Origin: a bacterium
GTDB taxonomy: Bacteria; Desulfobacterota; GWC2-55-46
Assembly: GCA_027310325.1 (NCBI GenBank)
Contig: DAIDBB010000206.1
Span: 1 to 6,058 of the forward strand
Direction of reading: 5' to 3'
DNA length: 6,058 nt
Within the stretch, counting starts at the first letter, position 1; the number at the start of each line of letters is the position of its first letter. The position numbers and the translations under genes were made by a program. Below the pieces are notes generated by a model that saw only the letters and a list, made by a program, of their open reading frames with translations, was not told where the DNA came from and did no database searches. This document shows, piece by piece, positions 1 to 5,990 of the stretch.

Positions 1-698
1 TTCCCGCCGTCCGTTATAATGCCGTGGACCCTGACATCGCTCCTTAATTGCTGCCTCAGGGCGTTTATCGAGTTAAAAGTCTGTATTACGGCGTCAAGGG
101 CGTTTATGCCTTCCTCCGGATAGGCCGAGGCGTGGCTTTCATGGCCGAAAAAGGTAAAATTGAGCCTTACGAGCCCGAGGAAATGCTTCTCAACCATCCT
201 TTTTGATGACCCATGGGTCATCATGGCCGCGTCGATGTCCTTGAAGACGCCGGCCTTTATCATCTCGATCTTGCCCTTGCCGAGTTCTTCGGCAGGAGTA
301 CCGAGCACAAGTAAAGTGCCGATACCGGGAGGCAAGACCCTTGAAAGCGCGGCCCCGGCGCCCACGGAGGCGCATCCGGCAACATTATGCCCGCACCCGT
401 GGCCTATCGCCGGAAGCGCGTCCATCTCGGCCAATAAGGCGATAGCGGGCCTGCCCGACCCGAAGCTTGCGGCAAAGGCCGTGGGCATGCCCGCTATATT
501 ATTCCTGACTGAAAAGCCGAACCCCTTGAGAAATTCCTGCATGGCGTTTGAAGTGCGCCTCTCCTCAAGACCCGTCTCAGGGTTACGGTAAAAATCGTCG
601 CTCATGGCGGTAAGCCTTTTTTCAAGGCCTTCCGCCGCGCTTACGAGTTCTTTTTTTATTCGGGCTAAATCAGCCGTCTTCTCGGTAATTCGATTCAT
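1..698 (-). CDS. M20-family amidohydrolase (AbgB/PM20D2-like), N-terminal part, cut by window edge
   Basis: Zinc-dependent cytoplasmic amidohydrolase expected to cleave an amide bond in an N-acyl amino acid or a small peptide-like substrate; the exact substrate cannot be told. The visible 232 codons carry the M20 signatures in order: a helical N-terminus with RNPETGLEE (residues 38-46), the metal and catalytic block AEMDALPAIGHGCGHN (90-105, with C102 and H104), GTPAEE (133-138) and a THG motif (161-163), then the start of the lid domain (FGHESHAS, 184-191). Family members usually have about 390-440 residues, so roughly half is missing beyond base 1. The ATG at 698 is the first start in frame after the sat stop. 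It has only a poor ribosome binding site, and the gap to sat is 21 bases, so co-transcription with sat is likely. The family call is firm. The resemblance to p-aminobenzoyl-glutamate hydrolase and PM20D2 proteins is suggested by the DALPxIGHxCGHN and TPAEE wording. Confidence 0.88.
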   Translation of the reverse strand, partial: MNRITEKTADLARIKKELVSAAEGLEKRLTAMSDDFYRNPETGLEERRTSNAMQEFLKGFGFSVRNNIAGMPTAFAASFGSGRPAIALLAEMDALPAIGHGCGHNVAGCASVGAGAALSRVLPPGIGTLLVLGTPAEELGKGKIEMIKAGVFKDIDAAMMTHGSSKRMVEKHFLGLVRLNFTFFGHESHASAYPEEGINALDAVIQTFNSINALRQQLRSDVRVHGIITDGG

Positions 699-719
699 AA
701 GGTGTTTGAAAAATTAATT

Positions 720-1889
720 TCAAGCCTGGGCCGCGCCCTTCATGGCTTCGATAAGGATCTGGGCGACCTCGGGCCTGCTGAACTCCGGAGGCGGACAGGC
801 CCCGTTACGGAGCATCTCCCGTACCTTCGACCCTGAAAGCGTAATGTGGTGCGCCGAATCGTGGGGGCAGCTCTTAAACGACGCCATACCTCCGCATTTC
901 TTGCAGAAAAATGTGTAATCGAAGAACATCGGGGTTATTCCTATGGCCGCCCGGTCAAACTCATCGAATATGTAATGGGCGTCAAAGGTGCCGTAGTAGT
1001 TGCCCACCCCGGCGTGGTCCCTCCCTACTATGAAGTGCGTACATCCGTAATTCTTTCTTATCAGGGCATGGAATACCGCCTCCTTCGGCCCGGCGTAACG
1101 CATGGCGGCCGGATTGACGGCAAGGACGACCCTGTCCTTGGGATAGTAGTTCTCTATAAGGGCCTTGTAGCAGCGCATGCGGATAGACGCAGGGATATCG
1201 TCGCCCTTTGTCTCGCCGACGAGAGGGTGTATCATGAGCCCGTCAACGGTCTCAAGCGCGCACTTCTGTATGTATTCATGCGCCCTGTGTATGGGGTTTC
1301 TCGTCTGGAAGCCCACCACTCGCTTCCAGCCCTTCTCCTTGAATAGGGCCCTTGTTTCCAGCGGGTCGAGGCGTTCTTCCTTGAATTCCGTATGATTGAC
1401 CCTTTTTATTATCGATACCTTCCCGCCTATGAGGACCTCACCCATGTCATGGACCTTTTTTACACCCGGGTGCTTGTCCTCATGCGTGCCGTATACCTGT
1501 ATCGACTCTTTTTCCTTGTCATGGCTGAATATCTCTTCTATCAGCATGACGGCGAGTACGTCCCCGTCTTTATCGGCAAGGGCGACTTCTTTCCCCTCCT
1601 TGAGGGTCTTTGCGACCTCTGTGCTCGTGGAAAGCGTTATGGGTATTGTCCATGGTAGGCCGTTTTTAAGCGTCATGGTATCCATTACCGAGTGGTAATC
1701 GTCCTTGCACATGAAGCCTTCGAGAGGGCTAAGGGCGCCGATACCTATCATTTCGAGGTCGGATATCTCCCTGTCCGTCAGGCATATCTTCTTAAGCTCC
1801 TTAGATCTGCCGAAAGCGTCCTCCCTTTCCTTTCCTTCGAGGACCCTGTTTATAAGTTTCCCGCCATGCGGCGCGATAAGTCCTTCCAC
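720..1889 (-). CDS. sat: sulfate adenylyltransferase (ATP sulfurylase)
   Basis: Cytoplasmic enzyme that converts sulfate and ATP to adenosine 5'-phosphosulfate (APS) and pyrophosphate, the activation step of sulfate metabolism. The 389-residue length fits the single-chain Sat family rather than the CysD/CysN heterodimer. An N-terminal PUA-like domain (about 1-160) precedes the nucleotidyltransferase domain. Visible motifs are QTRNPIHRAHE (195-205), which binds ATP and sulfate, and GRDHAGVG (289-296). Near the C-terminus a cysteine-rich stretch has C329, C332, C341 and H343 (CKKCGGM, then SCPHD), like the metal-binding loop of bacterial and archaeal Sat proteins, including dissimilatory ones. 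No APS kinase domain is fused at the C-terminus. The start is a GTG at 1889, chosen for its very strong ribosome binding site seven bases upstream. It lies 79 bases after cysH, with a possible promoter of its own. With the adjacent APS reductase it forms a direct sulfate-to-sulfite path. Confidence 0.97.
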   Translation of the reverse strand: MEGLIAPHGGKLINRVLEGKEREDAFGRSKELKKICLTDREISDLEMIGIGALSPLEGFMCKDDYHSVMDTMTLKNGLPWTIPITLSTSTEVAKTLKEGKEVALADKDGDVLAVMLIEEIFSHDKEKESIQVYGTHEDKHPGVKKVHDMGEVLIGGKVSIIKRVNHTEFKEERLDPLETRALFKEKGWKRVVGFQTRNPIHRAHEYIQKCALETVDGLMIHPLVGETKGDDIPASIRMRCYKALIENYYPKDRVVLAVNPAAMRYAGPKEAVFHALIRKNYGCTHFIVGRDHAGVGNYYGTFDAHYIFDEFDRAAIGITPMFFDYTFFCKKCGGMASFKSCPHDSAHHITLSGSKVREMLRNGACPPPEFSRPEVAQILIEAMKGAAQA

Positions 1890-1895
1890 CTCACT

Positions 1896-1906
1896 ACCTC
1901 CTCCCT
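1896..1906 (-). promoter_or_regulatory. strong ribosome binding site of sat
   Basis: The minus strand reads AGGGAGGAGGT, with two overlapping GGAGG cores; the nearer one ends seven bases before the GTG start at 1889. It is the best ribosome binding site in the window and decides the start of sat. The upstream ATG at 1910 meets an in-frame stop after five codons and is not a rival. Confidence 0.85.
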
Positions 1907-1915
1907 GGCATGTTT

Positions 1916-1944
1916 TATTTATGAAATACGGATAATTATGGCAA
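1916..1944 (-). promoter_or_regulatory. possible sigma70-like promoter for sat
   Basis: On the minus strand TTGCCA (1944-1939, one mismatch to the -35 consensus) is followed after 17 bases by TAAATA (1921-1916), a weak -10 match. The region is clearly more AT-rich than the flanking genes, and initiation near 1909 would leave a short leader carrying the strong ribosome binding site. The -10 element matches only half of the consensus, so this is a tentative call. sat could equally be read through from cysH. Confidence 0.3.
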
Positions 1945-1946
1945 TA

Positions 1947-1967
1947 ACTTAACCATTCATCTTAAGT
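1947..1967. repeat. small inverted repeat (ACTTAA / TTAAGT) between cysH and sat
   Basis: Two perfect six-base arms, 1947-1952 and 1962-1967, flank nine bases just after the cysH stop and directly upstream of the candidate -35 element of sat. The arms are AT-rich and no T-run follows on the minus strand, so it is not a convincing terminator. It could be an operator for a dimeric regulator or chance in AT-rich sequence. Confidence 0.35.
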
Positions 1968-1968
1968 A

Positions 1969-2670
1969 TTATTTATGTAGACCGCACTCGGTCTTCTGAA
2001 ACCCGGCCCATCTGCCGGCCCTCGGGTCCTCGCCCGGTTTTACCGGTTTAGTGCACGGCTCGCATCCGATGGAAGGATAATCCCTGTCATGGAGCAGGTT
2101 GTACGGGATATTGTTCTTATGGATATAGTCCCATACGTCCTTAGAAGTCCACCTTACGAGCGGGTTTATCTTTACAAGCTTGAACTTCGCGTCCCAGCTG
2201 ACGACCGGGGCGTTAGCCCTCGTCGGTGCCTGATCCCTTCTTATGCCGGTTATCCAGGCCTTCAGGCCGCTTAAAGCGTGCGCAAGAGGGACCATCTTAC
2301 GGATATCACAGCACCTGTCAGGCTCTCTTTTCCACAGCTCGGGGCCAAACTCACGAGCCATCTCGTCGAGGGTCGTCTTCGCGCCGTATCTTTCGGGCTT
2401 TATGCCGTATTTTTTTATTAGCCTATCCTTTACATCAAGGGACTCCTTGAAAAGAAGGTCCGTATCGAGGTAAAAGACCCTGGCATCAGGCCTGATCTTA
2501 ATGAGCATATCTACCAGGGCCACGTCCTCGGCCCCGAAACTGCACGCAAGTGAGATATCCGGGGTATTGAAGTTTTCAACGGCCCATATTAACGCGGCCT
2601 GGGGCTCCTTGCCATCAAGACTTTCGCTCACTTTCTTTAGTTCTTCTTCTGTCCATACCTTTGTTGACAT
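1969..2670 (-). CDS. cysH: adenylylsulfate (APS) reductase, [4Fe-4S] CysH type
   Basis: Cytoplasmic thiol-dependent reductase of the PAPS/APS reductase family. It reduces activated sulfate to sulfite, with electrons from thioredoxin or a similar donor. From the ATG at 2670 the protein has 233 residues, a normal length. Visible are the nucleotide-binding SFGAED loop (44-49), YLDTDLLF (67-74), a Cys pair in DRCCDIRKM (C120, C121), CEPC (C203, C206) and the C-terminal catalytic ECGLH (C229). The CC...CxxC pattern ligates a [4Fe-4S] cluster and marks enzymes that use APS, unlike enterobacterial PAPS reductases, which lack it. An in-frame ATG at 2682 would add four residues, but its AGG abuts the start codon with no spacing, so the ATG at 2670 preceded by GGGCGGG is preferred, without certainty. 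The gene follows the UspA-like gene and precedes sat, so product and substrate of neighbouring enzymes match. Confidence 0.95.
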   Translation of the reverse strand: MSTKVWTEEELKKVSESLDGKEPQAALIWAVENFNTPDISLACSFGAEDVALVDMLIKIRPDARVFYLDTDLLFKESLDVKDRLIKKYGIKPERYGAKTTLDEMAREFGPELWKREPDRCCDIRKMVPLAHALSGLKAWITGIRRDQAPTRANAPVVSWDAKFKLVKINPLVRWTSKDVWDYIHKNNIPYNLLHDRDYPSIGCEPCTKPVKPGEDPRAGRWAGFQKTECGLHK

Positions 2671-2738
2671 TATCCCGCCCATCCTTTCGTATTTTCATTA
2701 TTTATTATGACTGCCGGAACGCCTACGTTTTCATTCAA

Positions 2739-3206
2739 CTACTCATCCGTAAATATCACCACCTCGCAAGGCGCCTTTTCCTTTACCTCGTCCGCGGGGG
2801 ACCTTGAAAGGTATTTGAGAAAGGTCTTTTTTCCTTTTTTAACGACAACCGCAAGGCTTACATCCAGGCGCCTTACAAGTTCGAGGACCTTCGACGCAAA
2901 GTCTCCCCGCTCGATCAGGGGCTCGAAGTCAACGCCAGCCTCCATGGTCTTTATCTGAACCCTCCCCAGCTCTTCGTAACCTCTTTGCCGGTACTCCTTC
3001 ATGATGGACTCGGAAAGGAGCGTAGAGGGCCTGTCGCCGATAAAACCCATGTCGGAAAAACTCTCGAAGACCTCTTCGGCAAGCTCCGCGTCGATGACAT
3101 AGATGGCCACCAGCGCGGCATTCTCTTTCCTTGCCCTTTCCACCGCGTAATCAATGGCCTTGTCCGGAGTCCCGGCGGTAGAAAGCGCTATAAGGACCTT
3201 CTTCAT
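2739..3206 (-). CDS. UspA-like universal stress protein, permease-linked
   Basis: Small single-domain protein of 155 residues with the Usp alpha/beta fold. It starts MKKVLIALSTAGTPDKAIDYA (strand, loop, helix), has the central strand ALVAIYVID (31-39) and ends with SLAVVVKKGKKTF (117-129) and APCEVVIF (145-152), which matches the family's final strand. ATP-binding Usp proteins carry a Gly-x2-Gly-x9-Gly-Ser/Thr motif in this last part. Here the region is basic (KKGKKTFLKYLSRS, 123-136) with a single glycine, so ATP binding of the usual kind is doubtful. The ATG at 3206 overlaps the permease stop as ATGA, which suggests translational coupling, and no good separate ribosome binding site is seen. 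Usp domains often occur next to or fused to transporters, so a role in tuning the permease is a reasonable inference, but the sequence gives no direct proof of function. Confidence 0.88.
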   Translation of the reverse strand: MKKVLIALSTAGTPDKAIDYAVERARKENAALVAIYVIDAELAEEVFESFSDMGFIGDRPSTLLSESIMKEYRQRGYEELGRVQIKTMEAGVDFEPLIERGDFASKVLELVRRLDVSLAVVVKKGKKTFLKYLSRSPADEVKEKAPCEVVIFTDE

Positions 3207-4636
3207 CTTAAACGCCCAATCCCTATTAATGGCCAGTAAAAAGCGGCCATAAGATTAAACAGGACCCATGAGACTATGACCATGATAAGGCCGCCCTTCG
3301 CCATGTCCCTTACCGTAATGTAGTTTGACGATACCGCCAGCGCGTTTGCCGGGGTAGACATCGGCAGTATAAACGCCAGGCCCGCCGGGGTAGCGACGGA
3401 GTACGTCATAATCGACGGGTCAACCGACATCTTCCCTGAAATGCCTATTACGACCGGCAAGAGCACGGCTATTACCGCGGCGTGGCTCATCGCCTCGGTA
3501 AGGAAGATCGTAAGAAGCGAGACTATGGCGAAGACCGTCCACGGCGAGCCGGACCATCTCCCGATGACGCCGTTTATTATCCAGGCGGCGGCCCCGCTCT
3601 TATCGAGCGCCGAACCGAGGATTATGGCCCCGCCATACATTAGAATGATCCCCCAGTTCACGTACTCTTCTATGTCCTTCCATCTTACGATCCCCAGGAC
3701 AAAAAGCACAACCACCGAACTCAGGGCCACGGCAGCAAGCCCCAGGGTCCTCCCCATGCTTATCCACCCGATTATGGTAAGAAGAAGTATTATGCCAACG
3801 GAGTATTCGCCGAAGCTCATCTTTCCGAGCCCCTTAAGGCGCTTCTCCACGACCTCGCCGGCGTTTTCGACCCCGGCAACATCTATCGGGTAAAGTATCA
3901 TAAGGAGCGCAAACCCTACGGCCAGGAGGATAACTACGAGCGGCAATACCGCCACCGTGTATTCAAGAAACCCGATCGTCGCTCCAGTCGTTTCCTTAAG
4001 TATCCCCATGGCGAGCGGCACCCTTGCACCCCCAAGAAACGTCGCCACCCCGCCGATAACGCAACCCCAGGCCAGGGCAAGGAAGAGGAACTTGCCGTAG
4101 TTCGATCTTCCGGGGCGCAATTTAAGGCTTTTTGAGAGCTCGAGGAGCATGGGAAAAAGCATCGCGGCCACGGCATGTTCCGACATAAAAAAGGAAAGCA
4201 CAGCCGCAAGGAGAAATACGCTTAAAAGTAACCTCCTCGGTGAACCTCCGAACTTCCCTATGATATTCAGCGCTATTCGGTTTGAAAGCCCCGAATGCAT
4301 TACAGCGCCGGCGAGTATGAACGCCCCGAGTATAAAAAAAACGGCCTCATTTCCAAAGAGCGCATACGTCTCCTTCTTGGTCAAAATGCCAAGAAGCGGG
4401 ACGAGTACGATGGCGAAGATGCTCGTTATCGCAAGTGGCACGGCGTTGGAGACCCAGAGCACGAGACAAAGAAGAAATACAGCTATGGCGTTCTGGCCTG
4501 CTGGCGTCAGTCCCGCGGGCGAAGGCATATTGATGAAGTACCAGAAGAGAACCGCAAGGAGGAGAAAAAAAAGCGGCCTTAAGGACTTAAGCGCCAATAT
4601 TATCCATATGGGCCTTGTATCTATCTCAACGCTCAC
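3203..4636 (-). CDS. SLC13/DASS-family anion permease, probable sulfate importer
   Basis: Polytopic inner-membrane transporter of 477 residues, the usual length of the divalent anion:sodium symporter family. Hydrophobic segments run from about residue 11 to 470. Family landmarks are AVPLAITSIFAIVLVPLLGI (65-84), the first re-entrant hairpin near FMSEHAVAAML (150-160), WGIILMYGGAIILGSALDKSG (328-348), the second hairpin near TEAMSHAAVIAVLLP (380-394) and LPMSTPANALAVSSNYITVRD (424-444). The two Ser-Asn-Thr signatures that bind substrate and sodium in the VcINDY group read Ser-Glu-His (152-154) and Ser-His-Ala (384-386), so substrate or coupling ion may differ from the dicarboxylate members. 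The neighbouring APS reductase and ATP sulfurylase make sulfate the best guess; thiosulfate, another oxyanion or a dicarboxylate cannot be excluded. The start is a GTG with GGAG seven bases upstream, 13 bases after the radical SAM gene. The stop overlaps the UspA-like gene. Confidence 0.9.
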   Translation of the reverse strand: MSVEIDTRPIWIILALKSLRPLFFLLLAVLFWYFINMPSPAGLTPAGQNAIAVFLLCLVLWVSNAVPLAITSIFAIVLVPLLGILTKKETYALFGNEAVFFILGAFILAGAVMHSGLSNRIALNIIGKFGGSPRRLLLSVFLLAAVLSFFMSEHAVAAMLFPMLLELSKSLKLRPGRSNYGKFLFLALAWGCVIGGVATFLGGARVPLAMGILKETTGATIGFLEYTVAVLPLVVILLAVGFALLMILYPIDVAGVENAGEVVEKRLKGLGKMSFGEYSVGIILLLTIIGWISMGRTLGLAAVALSSVVVLFVLGIVRWKDIEEYVNWGIILMYGGAIILGSALDKSGAAAWIINGVIGRWSGSPWTVFAIVSLLTIFLTEAMSHAAVIAVLLPVVIGISGKMSVDPSIMTYSVATPAGLAFILPMSTPANALAVSSNYITVRDMAKGGLIMVIVSWVLFNLMAAFYWPLIGIGRLR

Positions 4637-4643
4637 CTGATGA

Positions 4644-4647
4644 CTCC
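4644..4647 (-). promoter_or_regulatory. ribosome binding site of the permease gene
   Basis: GGAG on the minus strand lies seven bases before the GTG at 4636 and supports that start over later ones. It sits in the 13-base gap after the radical SAM stop, which supports expression of both genes from one transcript. Confidence 0.65.
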
Positions 4648-4649
4648 GT

Positions 4650-5864
4650 TTACTCCCGGCCGGAAGAGTCCGATGGGTCTCTTGAATCCTTGACCCGGAG
4701 CTTCCTCCTCAGGGTAGAAAGGCCCCATGCCGTCTTAAGCCCGATCTTTGATTTATAAAAATTCTCGATTATCGAATTTTTCGCCCCTTCATTGACATCG
4801 ACAAGGGCCCTCACTTCAAGCGGGGTGGTCACCATGCTTAAGTCCCTTACCCATTTGAAATTGATCTTGTTTATCTTGACCTTCTTGTAAAGGTGCTTGT
4901 ATACGGGTATTATTATCTCGGTCGTAAGGGGCCCGATCCTAAGGGCCCTGTCCGTTGAAGGCCTGTAGATAGGGAGTATCGGCACCACTCCTATGCCTGT
5001 CAAAAAGTCTATCCCCATGCACGTCGACCCGGGGGGCTCAAGCCCCACGATGAGGTGCGAGGCAACGGTGCCGTTGGGGAATATCTTCGCCGCGTGTTCC
5101 AGGGCATCCATATACCGCTTCCTGCCGATAAGTTTCTCCCTTCCCGGGCAGAGGAACTCGAAGAGCTCCTTGTCGAATATCTCAAGATTATAGAGGACCG
5201 AGTCCGCTCCCAGGGCATATGTTTCGTCGATCCAGCGGTCTTCCTTTGGAGGAAGGGTCTCTACGGCCACAAGACAGTTATGGCGCTTCTTTATCGCCTT
5301 TATGTAAGGCTTAAGGAACTCAATACCACCGTCCGGTCCGGGGCTGAAGCCGGTAGAAAGATATATTATCCCCGAGGCGCCTTCCTTCAGTACGGCGGCT
5401 ACTGTCTCTAAAACCTCTTCGACGGAATAGACTTGGTTCTCGACGCCCCTTACGTCGAAGTTGCCGGCGCAGTACCTGCACTCGATGCCTCTGTTGAAGA
5501 AATCACATCTTGGCGAAGGCGTTATTACCGTATAACTGCCGTGGAATACCCCTATCTTCGAAAAAGGAACCCCTGTCGAGGTCTTGAGGCTATAATACTT
5601 GGGTTTAGGGACAAGGCTTACAGGGACCGTGCCCGTGCCATCCGTTATTATATAACCATCGCCGCTTTTTTTTATTACATAAGGCGACTCTTCCGTAAAC
5701 ATCTCGCTGCAGGGGATGTTTACGAGGGTATTCTGCGGCAGCATTATGTCTACGCCGGAAGCGCCGCACGCCCATGCCTTTACGACAGGGTCATCGATCC
5801 TTGTGCCCCGGAGCATTAGATCTATCTTCAATGACCCGGGATTATCCAGGTAGTTTTTCTTCAT
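4650..5864 (-). CDS. radical SAM protein of unknown function with CX8CX2C cluster motif
   Basis: Putative S-adenosylmethionine radical enzyme; substrate unknown. From the ATG at 5864 it has 404 residues. The first ~115 residues form a leader region without a family I recognise. The cluster motif CDFFNRGIECRYCAGNFD follows (C120, C129, C132), a CX8CX2C spacing longer than the classic CX3CX2C but resembling the extended spacing of Elp3-type enzymes. After it comes a TIM-barrel-like series: GIIYLSTGFSPGPDGG (about 165-180), LVAVETLPP (198-206), SVLYNLEIFDKELFEFLCPG (222-241) and ASHLIVGLEPPGST (268-281). The LYNLEIFDKEL...CPG and VGLEPPGS stretches are typical of strands near the SAM pocket. The C-terminal 50 residues are basic and polar. 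A GTG at 5918 could add 18 residues but has no ribosome binding site; the ATG is also poorly served, so the start is uncertain. The gene lies 13 bases before the permease, probably in one transcript. Confidence 0.85.
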   Translation of the reverse strand: MKKNYLDNPGSLKIDLMLRGTRIDDPVVKAWACGASGVDIMLPQNTLVNIPCSEMFTEESPYVIKKSGDGYIITDGTGTVPVSLVPKPKYYSLKTSTGVPFSKIGVFHGSYTVITPSPRCDFFNRGIECRYCAGNFDVRGVENQVYSVEEVLETVAAVLKEGASGIIYLSTGFSPGPDGGIEFLKPYIKAIKKRHNCLVAVETLPPKEDRWIDETYALGADSVLYNLEIFDKELFEFLCPGREKLIGRKRYMDALEHAAKIFPNGTVASHLIVGLEPPGSTCMGIDFLTGIGVVPILPIYRPSTDRALRIGPLTTEIIIPVYKHLYKKVKINKINFKWVRDLSMVTTPLEVRALVDVNEGAKNSIIENFYKSKIGLKTAWGLSTLRRKLRVKDSRDPSDSSGRE

Positions 5865-5990
5865 AGGTCGACAATCGCCCTTGCGCGCCGGCTCACGGGA
5901 TCTATAGAGAGAGCGCACAAAAAACCGGCTAACAGGCTAAAGCGCATGAGGGGCCAATTCGAGGTTATTAAAGCGGCCCGTCGCTTAAGG
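5865..5990. other. 126-base spacer upstream of the radical SAM gene
   Basis: Longest non-coding stretch in the window. On the minus strand it holds a weak inverted repeat (GGGCC arms at 5951-5955 and 5975-5979, 19-base loop), an isolated T-run (5924-5919) not preceded by a stem, and the palindrome TCTATAGA. None makes a solid terminator or promoter. A 28-codon reading frame from an ATG at 5947 ends at 5861, with its TGA overlapping the radical SAM ATG as ATGA. It has no ribosome binding site, so it may be a leader peptide or chance. Confidence 0.4.

Noticed and set aside
160..591. Open reading frame on the plus strand of 143 codons
   Set aside because: It lies antisense to the M20 amidohydrolase, whose catalytic motifs are clear on the minus strand; the plus-strand translation has no recognisable domain and is a shadow.
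846..1952. Several overlapping plus-strand frames opposite sat
   Set aside because: sat is certain on the minus strand from its motifs; these frames overlap each other, lack ribosome binding sites and have no recognisable domains.
2683..2738. Promoter or terminator between the UspA-like gene and cysH
   Set aside because: A CATAAT word lacks a suitably spaced -35 element, and the AACG-tagg-CGTT hairpin has only four-base arms and no T-run.
3441..4640. Plus-strand frames opposite the permease, up to 163 codons
   Set aside because: They are antisense to a complete DASS permease with conserved landmarks and carry no domain of their own.
5895..5912. TATAGA as a -10 element for the radical SAM gene
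   Set aside because: No -35-like hexamer sits 16-18 bases upstream, and TCTATAGA is a short palindrome that can arise by chance.
5919..5979. Possible intrinsic terminator after the unidentified upstream gene
   Set aside because: The GGGCC/GGCCC stem has a 19-base loop, and the only T-run on the minus strand lies about 27 bases further on, so stem and tract do not form one terminator.
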